Shown piece after piece: positions 1 to 8,491 of a DNA stretch of 32,253 nt. A model generated the notes under the pieces. The model made no database searches. It saw only the letters and a list, made by a program, of their open reading frames with translations, and was not told the DNA's origin. The translations under genes and the position numbers were made by a program. Location: the NCBI GenBank assembly GCA_030605085.1, contig JAUWBH010000053.1, positions 1 through 32,253 on the forward strand, read 5' to 3'. Each line of letters begins with the position of its first letter. Position 1 is the stretch's first letter. Source of the DNA: Promethearchaeota archaeon. Lineage in GTDB: Archaea > Asgardarchaeota > Lokiarchaeia > Sigynarchaeales > SOKP01.

Positions 1-2315
1 TACCACTTGATTTTTTTCCAATAATCGTTTGGATGACGATTTTCGTATTCAGCTTTAAGCCTCTGTATAATTTTAAGTTCTTTTCTGAGATTTCTTAACG
101 ATAATTTCATATTAGTCGGATTTTTTTGTTTATCAACGATATTTTTTATTTTTTCTCCCTTTTCATTTACGAATACATTTATATATTTGATGTATTCAAA
201 TTTTCCTGTTTCAACGTTGAACGTCATATCAAAGAGAGTTCGCTGATCCAGAAAATATCGTTTAACCTCATCGCAGTTAGAAGGTTTCGACTTATCCCTG
301 ACGGAAAGGACTCCAAAATGTATTAAGCCTAAATCTCCTCCAATCTCTATATTAACATTCAACTGAGATATATCAGGTTGACTTACTTCTTTGGAGGACG
401 TACCCGTTTTTTGCTCAAACGGTTGGCATAATACTATTTTTCTTCCTTCTAGCTTTATAATAGGGCTGTTTGATCTTTTATACGTTTCCAATAATTCTTG
501 AAATTTACTCCTTTGTTTTTTTGATTTAATTTCTAATTGATATTCCTTTCCTTTTCTTTTTAATAATCCGAACTGGATACATAAGTTTTCCTCATCAAAT
601 TCACATATATGCTCTGAGACAATTAATGGAATAGTTAATTCCTTTATTTTTGGAATTGAAGTAATAGTATACATATCAGAACTTATTGCGTTTAACTCTT
701 CGGCGATTTTCTGTTTCATTACTAAAAACGAGTTCTTGTTTAAAAATAACGTTTTGAGTAACTCTTTTGCTTGATAAAATAATCTCGTGAAAAAATATTC
801 TTGAAAGCCCTCAAAGTCAAGAGATTTGATTGAGACTCGTGAGAAATGTGGTTTAAAGATGCCCTTCACGATGTTAGATGGGGCATTATGTAAAAGATCG
901 TTTAAATAAGTGCAGAGTTTTTTAATTACTTCTATGCGAAGAGCTTTTTCCGAAATATGTGAATAATTCTGTAAATCTGTAATAGTAAAGGTATTTACGA
1001 GAGGATCTCGAATCTTTTTAAATTCTGATAGAGTTGAGATTGAATTTACTTGAAAGAGATGTTCAACAAAAGATATTACCCATCCTTTTCCATAGAGCTT
1101 TTTTCCTTTAAGTTTCAATTTCGCTAATTCCGATGTTCTTCTTCTAATATGCTGAATAAATCTTTTAAGAAAAAATTCTTGTAAGGTAGAATTATTTTTC
1201 AGTGAAAAGCTTGAAAAAAGAGAAGTAAAAAAAGCGCTCACATCTTGATTCGGGTTTTGCTCGTGATTGTTTAGCAACGATATCAGGTTGCTTATTTCAG
1301 TTCTCAATAGAGGATCAAGTGATGTTTTTGAAAGAAAAATATTTCTGAGTTGTCCGATACATTGAGCAATCTCTTCGTATGAAATATTCTCATAATCTCC
1401 TAACACATTTTGCTTATTACCTTTCTTAAAATCGCCAAGGAATTCTCGATACAATTTTTCTCCTGTAAGAAACGCTTTGATGACATATTGCCCCTCATTA
1501 ACTTGTATATTTCTTTTCTCCGAATAATCGTATACCCTCCTTGTTTTCGTAGAAGCTAGTAAAGAATTTATTACAGAAATATAGTTTCTTAAACGCTCAT
1601 TTCGTATAATCCAGTTTCTCACCGCATAGTATGGGTATTGTAACGCATTTTGATTAACTCTTTCTATAAATTCAAGCCTTTTATACGAGTCTGTAGTAAA
1701 CGTACTTAAGTTGTGAGGGGGATCATTTTTAAAATTTTTCTCAGTATAATAATCGTAAATGTATTTTCTGATTCGCATTTTTGCAGATGTGGGTATTGTC
1801 TCTTCGGGATCTCTCTTTTTTAATTCTTCCCTTTCTGCTTTTGAAATAGTTAATCGAAAATTTGGATATTCAAATGCTTTATTGTGAATAAGAGCGGGAT
1901 CGTTTCGAATCTCATTTACCAAGAAATTAACGTATTTATTTTCAAGGTTTCGAAATTTTATTAATTGCTCTCTGATTGCATTGACTATCGATGGATCTCT
2001 AGGAGAGAGAGCGAACTTTCGAGTAATTATCTTCTTTTCTCTTTTGTCTCGAAATCGCCACATCAAATTAAAATGCTTTACAATTTGTTTTACCAGACTC
2101 TCGGAACAATTTGTATTTTCTGCGATTTGTCCATCCGTTAATTTTCTGGAAAATGAAAAAATCATTGGTATGATTCTTGAATAAGTAGATACTTCTGCTA
2201 TTTTTTTTTGAGAATGAGGCTCATTCACTCTTTCAAGGAGTTCCTCTGCCTTATAATTAGGATTTTCCTTAATTATTTCCCATACTTGTCTTTGTTTAAC
2301 AGTTTTCAATACCAT
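1..2315 (-). CDS. Large TnpB/Cas12-like RNA-guided nuclease, N-terminal 771 residues (3' end outside window)
   Basis: I read this frame by hand from ATG at 2315 to the left edge and found no stop in 771 codons; the gene is cut by the window end. Near residues 659-664 is GGDLGL followed by IHFGVLSV, the form of the RuvC-I motif of TnpB/Cas12 proteins, with the presumed catalytic Asp at about 661. After it comes a basic helix (LRNLRKELKIIQRLK) like the one that follows RuvC-I in TnpB. Just before RuvC-I, residues about 560-640 resemble the TnpB beta-barrel (KLEGRKIVLCQPFEQ). The N-terminus has helix-turn-helix-like stretches (about residues 60-85). TnpB usually has this Asp near residue 190, so over 450 extra residues precede it, a Cas12-like scale. 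The upstream, co-oriented gene is an IS607 TnpA remnant, which fits a transposon accessory nuclease. RuvC-II, zinc finger, RuvC-III and any omega RNA would lie beyond position 1. Family assignment is moderately sure; function is inferred. Confidence 0.62.
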   Translation of the reverse strand, partial: MVLKTVKQRQVWEIIKENPNYKAEELLERVNEPHSQKKIAEVSTYSRIIPMIFSFSRKLTDGQIAENTNCSESLVKQIVKHFNLMWRFRDKREKKIITRKFALSPRDPSIVNAIREQLIKFRNLENKYVNFLVNEIRNDPALIHNKAFEYPNFRLTISKAEREELKKRDPEETIPTSAKMRIRKYIYDYYTEKNFKNDPPHNLSTFTTDSYKRLEFIERVNQNALQYPYYAVRNWIIRNERLRNYISVINSLLASTKTRRVYDYSEKRNIQVNEGQYVIKAFLTGEKLYREFLGDFKKGNKQNVLGDYENISYEEIAQCIGQLRNIFLSKTSLDPLLRTEISNLISLLNNHEQNPNQDVSAFFTSLFSSFSLKNNSTLQEFFLKRFIQHIRRRTSELAKLKLKGKKLYGKGWVISFVEHLFQVNSISTLSEFKKIRDPLVNTFTITDLQNYSHISEKALRIEVIKKLCTYLNDLLHNAPSNIVKGIFKPHFSRVSIKSLDFEGFQEYFFTRLFYQAKELLKTLFLNKNSFLVMKQKIAEELNAISSDMYTITSIPKIKELTIPLIVSEHICEFDEENLCIQFGLLKRKGKEYQLEIKSKKQRSKFQELLETYKRSNSPIIKLEGRKIVLCQPFEQKTGTSSKEVSQPDISQLNVNIEIGGDLGLIHFGVLSVRDKSKPSNCDEVKRYFLDQRTLFDMTFNVETGKFEYIKYINVFVNEKGEKIKNIVDKQKNPTNMKLSLRNLRKELKIIQRLKAEYENRHPNDYWKKIKW

Positions 2316-2591
2316 TTTTTAGAGGCTCCTATTCCCGATGTTATTAAAAGGAAAGGTGATAATTAACTTTTAGGATACATTTATTTAAAGAAAAAAGCAC
2401 GCCAACCTATTTAAATTAAGAGAGTCTCAAAGTATAATAAATTTTCTGATTAATTTAATTAAAAGAGTATACGAGTCTTGAACTATAATCTCAAATAAAA
2501 TTACCGAACAGTTGGTTATCTCGTATAAAAGAGCAGATAAATTAGATTAATAAGAGGGAGAGAGATGATATAATATAATTAAAAAAGAAAG

Positions 2592-3147
2592 TTATAACAC
2601 CTTCTTCTTTTCTGTCCTTCGCATACGATAAATCTTTCCACTGAAAGAATGCACTATTGCAATTAGATCTTCCACTAATTCGCTCTCAGGACATGTGTCT
2701 TCAAGTCGATTTACACGAATTACTCGAATTCCAAACTCAGAAACATAATTCTCAAGGTATTTATATCCAAAACGAGTTAATCTATCTTTGAAATTAATTA
2801 AAATTGTAGAAAAATTGTTTTTTCGACAATCATTGAGCAATCTCCAGAGTCCCTTTCTATTTGTATTTAATCCAGGACCTATATCTTTCTAAATAGAAAA
2901 AATGGAAAAAACATTTTTCTCTGCATATGATTTTAGTCTTTGTATCTGACACTCCAAGTCTCCTCGTTTACTCTGTTTATGGCTTGAAACTCTTCCATAG
3001 ATAGCACATGTTTCTGAGCTCAAATCATTCTTATTAACATCTTCTTCCGATCTGGAAGTGAGGACACGGTCTATTTCTTGAACAGAAAAGCGTCTATGTC
3101 TTGACGCATACTCCTAAAATCTGAGCGGTAATTCCGATAGAATACAT
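2592..3147 (-). pseudogene. tnpA: Decayed IS607-family serine recombinase TnpA
   Basis: The N-terminus from ATG at 3147 reads MYSIGITAQILGVCVKT, the MerR-like HTH of IS607 TnpA, then hits a TAG. A different frame resumes with RHRRFSVQEIDR, so roughly 20 codons of the HTH/wing are missing and the frame is shifted near 3105. The catalytic segment AIYGRVSSHKQS (nucleophile Ser of the RVS motif) follows in the second frame, is broken by TAG at 2889-2891, and continues as KDIGPGLNTNRKGL, then DRLTRFGYKYLE, VNRLEDTCPESELVEDL and a C-terminal SFSGKIYRMRR. All are standard IS607 TnpA landmarks. With two lesions the protein cannot be made intact. It lies 276 bp upstream of, and on the same strand as, the large TnpB-like gene, the usual IS607 order. 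Confidence 0.85.
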
Positions 3148-3366
3148 AAAAATTGTGTGTAATGTCTACAATTTCAGATAACATATTAGATCTTAGACTA
3201 TATCATATTTTTAAACATTTATCATTTTTATGTAGATATTTATAAAAGAAGTTAGGAGAAATATTTTTTTAGACCATCCAATAGTCCATCCGATTGCTAG
3301 CCTATGGTATTTCCATCTTATGATTATAATAGGTACCTTTCAAATATGACTGATTTAAATAGTTAA

Positions 3367-3543
3367 ATAAGTTATTATTTTATAGAATTACAAGGCAAAA
3401 ACTTAAATAATTACTTCCTATATGGGAATTTATTTAACGAGTACATTACGCTTAAACTTGAGGGAACAAGAACATTTATTTATATTAACGGAAAAAGGTT
3501 TCTTAAATGCATCTGCTTAGATAATCGAATGTATGAGGTGTAA
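3367..3543 (+). pseudogene. Coding remnant of an Asgard LRR-family N-terminal domain
   Basis: A frame open from about 3367 to TAA at 3541-3543 translates to a sensible protein segment containing NNYFLYGNLFNEYITLKLE and TFIYINGKRFLKC. I recall this pattern from N-terminal regions of lokiarchaeal leucine-rich-repeat proteins, though I cannot run a search. No start codon with a ribosome site is visible, so it is probably a 5'-truncated remnant. Its stop abuts the point (3537) where the next frame, that of the LRR gene, opens, so a single indel may have split one longer gene. Confidence 0.4.
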
Positions 3544-3614
3544 TATCAATTTCGTTTGATGAAAAAATTCTAGATAAATTAAAAAAAATTCTAAAGGTTT
3601 CCGATAGAATTAAG

Positions 3615-4646
3615 ATGAAGCAGATGCAAAACGTTCTAGAAATGGACGAAAAAACTTTTGACAGAAAAATTATTGATTGGGCAGACGAATTTGGATTTAG
3701 AATAGATGGAGATTATATAAATATTAATCAAAATACCGTTGATGATTTCATCAATTTACTCGACAGTCAATTTAAGTTATGGGAACATCAAGAAACGACC
3801 GGGACAGGAAAAATAGATATATACGATGCTGAAAAAGTAAATCGAAGAAAAGAACAACGATTAGAACCAGTAGAAACCCCATCTTTTTTAGAAAATTTAA
3901 CTCAATTGCGAAAAATTATATCTTTCGAAGATGCACAAATCCCGCAACTTGAAGCAAATATCCTCCAAGAAATTGAAGAGCTAACAAAGAAACGATTTAA
4001 ACGATTTCAAAGAATAGATAACGTCGAGGGGGCCACAAGAATGGGTTTTACAGCTGAAAATCAACGAATTACTGGAATTGGTCTTTATAATTGTGGGTTA
4101 TCGACTCTCCCAGAGTCAATAGGAAACCTTAAATCGCTCCAAAAACTAGATTTATATGATAATCAGTTAAGGACTCTCCCAGAGTCAATAACTAAACTTA
4201 TATCACTTACTTACCTTCATTTTGGGAAAAATTATTTAACGACTCTCCCAGAGTCAATAAGAGACCTTAAATCACTCCAAATTCTATATTTGGAGGATAA
4301 TCAATTATCGACTCTCCCGGAGTCAATATCGAACTTAACCTCTCTCGAAATACTAGATTTAGGCTATAATAAGTTAACGACTCTCCCAGAGTCAATAGGA
4401 GTCCTTAAATCGCTACAAATACTTCGTTTGGGTGAAAATCAGTTATCGACTCTCCCGGAGTCCATAGGAGCCCTTTCTTCACTCAAAGAACTAAGTTTGG
4501 GTGAAAATCAGTTATCGACTCTCCCAGAGTCCATAACTAATATGACTTCATTAAAAAATTTATACATCTCAAATAATCCATTGGATTCAATAGCTAAATC
4601 CGTGTTAAAGCAATTGAAAAAGAATGGAGTTAATATTTCTACATGA
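3615..4646 (+). CDS. Leucine-rich repeat protein with N-terminal winged-helix-like region
   Basis: The 343-residue protein begins with a charged helical region (residues 1-60, DEKTFDRKIIDWADEFGF and INQNTVDDFINLLD) that looks like a small winged-helix domain. A linker follows to about 135, then at least seven 23-residue leucine-rich repeats (about 150-325) of the form LxxLPESIxxLxSLxxLxLxxNxL. Such repeats form a curved surface for protein binding; the partner is unknown. There is no signal peptide or membrane segment, so it is likely cytosolic. The frame is open upstream to 3537 and the upstream codons (DEKILDKLKKILKVSDRIK) extend the same domain, so the true start may lie before ATG 3615, possibly at a non-ATG codon after GAGGTG at 3535-3540. 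The gene ends in TGA, showing UGA is a normal stop here. Confidence 0.85.
   Translation: MKQMQNVLEMDEKTFDRKIIDWADEFGFRIDGDYININQNTVDDFINLLDSQFKLWEHQETTGTGKIDIYDAEKVNRRKEQRLEPVETPSFLENLTQLRKIISFEDAQIPQLEANILQEIEELTKKRFKRFQRIDNVEGATRMGFTAENQRITGIGLYNCGLSTLPESIGNLKSLQKLDLYDNQLRTLPESITKLISLTYLHFGKNYLTTLPESIRDLKSLQILYLEDNQLSTLPESISNLTSLEILDLGYNKLTTLPESIGVLKSLQILRLGENQLSTLPESIGALSSLKELSLGENQLSTLPESITNMTSLKNLYISNNPLDSIAKSVLKQLKKNGVNIST
4103..4585 (+). repeat. Seven 69-nt tandem repeats inside the LRR gene
   Basis: The block GACTCTCCCRGAGTC begins at 4103, 4172, 4241, 4310, 4379, 4448 and 4517, exactly 69 nt apart (23 codons). It encodes TLPES in each leucine-rich repeat. Codon choice is almost frozen at this block although synonymous choices are free, and five of the seven copies are perfect 6+6 inverted repeats around CCC. 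The rest of each unit varies more. This suggests recent amplification or gene conversion between units. Confidence 0.9.
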
Positions 4647-5009
4647 AATTTATCTTCTCCTTGATTTTTTTTTTGCCACTTATGTGGAGAAGGATTTTTT
4701 TAACATTAAATCCTAATCACAATTAATTCTTATCGAATTATTAATTAAGGAGATTATTGAACTAGTTTAGTTAATGAATCTGGGAAATAATATAAATATT
4801 AAGGCATAAAGTTTTAAACTCATATTCTTTAATTTTTTTTATAATTATGATGTGATACAATTAAATGGCATCCGGGTAAGAAACTATCATGGAACTGGGG
4901 TAGGATTAAGTAAAAAAGAAACAAAAAATTTAAGGGATTTTTTACTGAGAAAGGTTTATTGAATGCTATATAAAATATACAAGTAGATTCGGTTATGCTG
5001 TATAATGTA
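4647..5009. other. Intergenic region with a possible 36-codon family remnant
   Basis: This 363-bp gap lies between the convergent LRR gene and the 459-aa gene. The only coding-like stretch is 4852-4962 (+), GTG to TGA, reading MIQLNGIRVRNYHGTGVGL and a basic tail. I recall similar wording inside lokiarchaeal LRR proteins, so it may be another broken piece of that family. The rest is A+T-rich with T runs (about 4665-4675 and 4832-4841) that could stop transcription of the LRR gene. I see nothing else. Confidence 0.3.
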
Positions 5010-6389
5010 TTATATCTTTTTTAGAAGTTTTCTTATTTTTTTAAGGAGAACTTCAAGCGAAATTAAAGAATTATTCTCGATATCTAAAGTGAGAAATTCA
5101 ACTTTTTTATCAACCTCTTTTTCCCAAGATCTCATTATTTGCTTTAGATTTAAAAGATTCTTAATATGTCTTATTAATGTGAAATTTTCAAGGATAATTT
5201 TAATATTTTTAATTTTTGTTCCTTCATATTTTTCAATAGTATCAGTTATTTTATCCATCGGTTCATTTCCATCTTTTCCCGTTCCGAATAGTGTTTCAAT
5301 TTCGTAGGCAGTATCACTTAATTTACTTGTATCTACAAAGAGATCTGCTGTTTTTTTATCGATAAGATTGTATTCAGTTATAATTTTTTTCATGATTTCT
5401 TCACGAACTAATGCAACTTCACATATTTCTACAAACATTGCTAAAAGATAAATTTTAATTAGAAAATGCTCTTTAGATTTTTTTCCACTATTTTTCCGCG
5501 TAGAATACTTAAATAGTCCATCTTTTTTCGATTTTAATGATTTAAGGAATTCTTTATATTTTTTCTGGGTAAATTTATTAAAGATTGTATCAAATGTATA
5601 AGGAGTTTCGTTAGCGTCTTCAGTAATTTTAATATTTCCCCAGAATAATTTTGATAACTCTTTTTTAATTTCCTTTTTATAACTTCTCGCTTCAATACAA
5701 TAAATATTTAAATTGTGAGAACTTAATTGGTCTTCATTAAATAATTCAAATAAATACCAATATTTATCGGAACTCTTTGTTTTAAAAATGATAAATCCTA
5801 AATTTTTGTTTACAGTTCGAGATAATAGTTGCTTTAAATCATCCAAATTTTCTTTCTTTGTTAATTTCTCCCATATTTTTTCTTTATCTATATCAATTCT
5901 AGTAATACTTTCTTCTCCATCAAGCCAATTTTCTAACTCATCAATGTTATAATTACTTTCTTTTTGAATTAATTTATATGGAGGTTTTCCACCATGGCGT
6001 TCTTTATAAATTTTCATACATAACGTCTCAAAACTTCCAATAGTTTCATCTTTATCTGATTCTTTATAGACTATAATTTTAATATTATCTTGATCGGTGA
6101 GGGTTTCATCTGATATTCCGAAAATCTCTTTAATTATATCTGGAGTAGATCCATTTTGTCCTGTGCTATTTCCATTTGGTTCTGTTTCAATTCGACTTTT
6201 TTCCTTTAACAATTTTTTTAGAGTTTCGCTATCTAAAACTTCTATTTTTCTTCTTTCTCTTGGTTCAATTTTTGCTGGATTTTTCTTAGATTTGAATTTA
6301 ATTGATTTTTTTTCTTTTTTTATATTCGGGATAAATTTTAATATAGTTGTTCTTGGAATAAGTTTTCCATTATCAATTGAAGCATTCAA
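5010..6389 (-). CDS. Hypothetical lysine-rich protein, 459 aa
   Basis: I do not recognise this protein. It starts with a basic, low-complexity N-terminus (residues 1-55, many Lys), has an acidic/polar linker (about 65-100) and then a mixed alpha/beta region (about 100-250, with NLGFIIFKTKSSDKYWYLFE and LNIYCIEARSY) that might be a compact enzyme or binding domain, followed by a helical C-terminal half (about 280-459) ending in a Lys-rich tail. No signal peptide or clear membrane segment. The only start in frame near the 5' end is TTG at 6389, and the frame is closed by TAA just upstream. It overlaps by 13 bp the head-to-head ATPase fragment, so its own N-terminus may be truncated or fused at a rearrangement junction. 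Confidence 0.6.
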   Translation of the reverse strand: MNASIDNGKLIPRTTILKFIPNIKKEKKSIKFKSKKNPAKIEPRERRKIEVLDSETLKKLLKEKSRIETEPNGNSTGQNGSTPDIIKEIFGISDETLTDQDNIKIIVYKESDKDETIGSFETLCMKIYKERHGGKPPYKLIQKESNYNIDELENWLDGEESITRIDIDKEKIWEKLTKKENLDDLKQLLSRTVNKNLGFIIFKTKSSDKYWYLFELFNEDQLSSHNLNIYCIEARSYKKEIKKELSKLFWGNIKITEDANETPYTFDTIFNKFTQKKYKEFLKSLKSKKDGLFKYSTRKNSGKKSKEHFLIKIYLLAMFVEICEVALVREEIMKKIITEYNLIDKKTADLFVDTSKLSDTAYEIETLFGTGKDGNEPMDKITDTIEKYEGTKIKNIKIILENFTLIRHIKNLLNLKQIMRSWEKEVDKKVEFLTLDIENNSLISLEVLLKKIRKLLKKI

Positions 6390-7141
6390 GGGACTTGGCG
6401 AAACTTCTTAACGCGGTATTTGGCTTTCACGGCGAAATGTATTGGCCCATTACGATTGTGTTAGATATGTACAGACACAATGTTTTCCCTAACTCTTTAA
6501 TATATTTATTGGATGATGTAATAAGTTATCTCAAGACGAAACCATATTCAGAGGAATTTCAGAACAGCTTGCTGCGAAGCTTAGAAAAGGCGATTGAATT
6601 GTTGTCCAAAAATCCTAAATTGGAAGAAACTTTACGACTAATACCTCTTCTCCCTAGCTGGTTCGTTATGTGGGCATCGAGAAAAAAAATATGTCTTGAT
6701 TTGTCCACCTGTGACCTACGCACACAGCGAATATTGACCAGCGTAATATTCCAAACGATCAAAAACCTCGTACCTCATACTAATTCGGACGTAATTCAAG
6801 GAATGGTGATGATCGACGATGCGAATCAATTGTTTAAGAGAATTCCTTCAGAAAAATACGATTATAGGTATCTTTTAATGAAAGAACAAATCAAAAAGGA
6901 AAAAGCGGAGTCGTATCTCTTAACGAAAGAAAGGTGGGAAGAAATTTACGGCGACAAAGAGTATTTTACGAGAGTTAAGTTAGCACGATTTTTTGAAGAC
7001 ATGATATACAACGAGTTTCGAATAAAGCACGTTTCGCTCGTTACGGCGACCAATTCTCCCTTACAACTCCTCGATGCAATACCGTTCATGTCTCAACTAA
7101 AGATTTTGTTCAGGTTAGGGATAATCGCAGTAAAAGATTAG
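6377..7141 (+). pseudogene. C-terminal fragment of a HerA/VirB4-like DNA-pumping ATPase
   Basis: The 254-residue frame has the features of the C-terminal half of a HerA/VirB4/FtsK-superfamily ATPase: a hydrophobic strand ending in acidic residues, MVMIDDANQLF (about 145-155), as Walker B, then a conserved later strand VSLVTATNSPLQLLD (about 218-232) and KILFRLG as the sensor and final strand. Before Walker B, residues 1-130 look like the helical insertion that precedes it. The Walker A half is missing: the frame is open only from about 6359 and begins with TTG at 6377, just where an unrelated divergent gene starts. It is therefore a 5'-truncated gene. Its codons use more G/C at third positions than the genes to its left, as in the two small genes that follow. 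Such ATPases serve DNA end-processing (HerA-NurA) or conjugation/virus packaging; which one cannot be told here. Confidence 0.6.
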
Positions 7142-7289
7142 AAAAAAAAAATAGCAAAAACCTAATTCAATTACTATTAAATAGGGTAAATTTTTAACTA
7201 TATAGAACTTAATATATAGAATTTATAAAAAGCGAAATGAAATAAATATTATCTCTATAACCAAGAGTTTAAAATCATATTTTTTAAAT

Positions 7290-7484
7290 TCACTCTATAA
7301 AATCCGCGTTGTAAATTTGCGAGCTCGAGAATTCGACCATATTGCCTTTTCTCAAGTTCTCGTGGTCAAATATAGGGTCGTTTAACAATATACCCGCAAA
7401 GGAGCTTTTGTCCGAAGAGATTTTTATCACGTCAACCCACATGTATTCTTTCTCGCCTCCTTGACTTACGAATTGCACTTTCAT
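7290..7484 (-). CDS. DUF2314-like mini-protein, 64 aa
   Basis: The product reads EYMWVDVIKISSD, then FAGILLNDPIF and a C-terminal KGNMVEFSSSQIYNADF. That is the pattern of DUF2314 domains (x-E-x-W-V-x-V, G-x-L-x-N-x-P, G-D-x-V-x-F, I-x-D/A-W/F). The function of this family is not known. The start ATG at 7484 has AAGGGA about 5 nt upstream. The gene is alone, about 290 bp before the next minus-strand small ORF, and shares the more G+C-rich codon style of the ATPase fragment. Confidence 0.7.
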   Translation of the reverse strand: MKVQFVSQGGEKEYMWVDVIKISSDKSSFAGILLNDPIFDHENLRKGNMVEFSSSQIYNADFIE

Positions 7485-7770
7485 GTGGTCCCTTACCTTT
7501 ATAAAAGGAATAATCTCGCGCGGAAAGAGAGAAAGATTAAAGAACTACAAAACAACACTTTGGATAAGAAATTATTCTTATCAATTAAAATATAGGGATG
7601 ATTAAAACCGTCGGAAAATGAAACATTCTTGTAAGGATAATAATCTGAAAGATTTCCTTTATATCTTAGTCTTTTCAATCATAAAATTATTTGGAAATGC
7701 TCCTGAATTAAGTTTTAACAAAAACTTATAAGACATTGTAAAAATCAAAAAATATTAGCCCTCACTGTTT

Positions 7771-7926
7771 TTAAATTTTTAAATAATAAAATAAAGCAAA
7801 ACAAATTCTCAAGTAATTGTCGGGTGTTTCCATCATGTCTTCTAAGTTGTCGTCTTGCCTCTCTCTGTACTTAAACCGCCTATGCTCGAAATCTTTAGGG
7901 TTGTTTTCTGGATAATATTCGTCCAT
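7771..7926 (-). CDS. Small hypothetical ORF, 51 aa
   Basis: An ATG at 7926 opens a 51-codon frame ending in TAA at 7771. The N-terminal two thirds are strongly charged (MDEYYPENNPKDFEHRRFK, then RERQDD), while the last 13 residues are hydrophobic and aromatic (ICFALFYYLKI), perhaps where the frame runs into A+T-rich DNA. Codons such as CGG, CCC and AGG in the first part resemble the neighbouring DUF2314 gene. I do not recognise it; it may be a viral/plasmid small protein or a truncated gene. Confidence 0.4.
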   Translation of the reverse strand: MDEYYPENNPKDFEHRRFKYRERQDDNLEDMMETPDNYLRICFALFYYLKI

Positions 7927-7957
7927 TCTTAATCCCACTTTTTGTTATTTTTTGTAT

Positions 7958-8332
7958 TTAGAAATACAAAAAATTAGGAGAAAAGTTTATTTCTCCTAAA
8001 GTTGAGATTATTGTATTCAAGCAACTTATTGATGATTCGTATTGATATGCCCACTTCATCGGCGTAAAAGCTTTTTCCAGAAAAAGGATTCTTATTGCTT
8101 TAGCCGCAAAATTTCTTACTATCTCATTAGAGTCAGATAATAATAGGTTTTCTAAAAGATTAAAGACTTTATCGTCTTTAATGCCGATTTTTACTAAAAT
8201 TTCAATACTTTTAATCCTAATATAAGCATTATCAGAATTATCAATTAAAAAAACTAATTGATCGGCAGCAGAAAATTTATCTAAATGTTTATCGGTATAA
8301 TCTTCGTAAATTTGTTTAGGAGATGTTTCCAT
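7958..8332 (-). CDS. Short HEAT-repeat protein, 124 aa
   Basis: Residues 20-90 contain two to three HEAT-like alpha-hairpins: NAYIRIKSIEILVKIG, then KVFNLLENLLLSD followed by NEIVRNFAAKAIRIL. HEAT repeats bind other proteins. The C-terminal third (KAFTPMKWAYQYESSISCLN) is less regular and ends abruptly in NFLYF, so the gene may be a shortened copy of a longer HEAT protein. No signal or membrane segment. It is followed at 160 bp by the co-oriented AMP phosphorylase gene, but an operon is uncertain given the gap. Confidence 0.65.
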   Translation of the reverse strand: METSPKQIYEDYTDKHLDKFSAADQLVFLIDNSDNAYIRIKSIEILVKIGIKDDKVFNLLENLLLSDSNEIVRNFAAKAIRILFLEKAFTPMKWAYQYESSISCLNTIISTLGEINFSPNFLYF

Positions 8333-8491
8333 TAATTACATAATATTAGAGTTCGTTTTTTTAAAGTTACGATTTTATTTTATAAAATAAAATTGCTAAA
8401 ATATTGAAAAAATTAAACTATATGTTAAAAGAATTAATTATTTATTGACATATGTCTGGAAATTCAAATATAACATTATTGAATAAAAAAA

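Noticed and set aside
126..326. Plus-strand ORF of 66 codons, and another at 1981-2184
   Set aside because: Both lie inside the long minus-strand TnpB-like frame and have low-complexity Phe/Ile-rich translations; they are shadows.
4103..4585. Regular 69-nt repeats considered as a CRISPR array
   Set aside because: The period equals 23 codons, the units translate into perfect leucine-rich repeats and there are no unique spacers.
5005..5307. Plus-strand ORF of 100 codons, and another at 6097-6411
   Set aside because: They are antisense to the 459-aa gene and read as Phe/Ser/Ile-rich text without family features.
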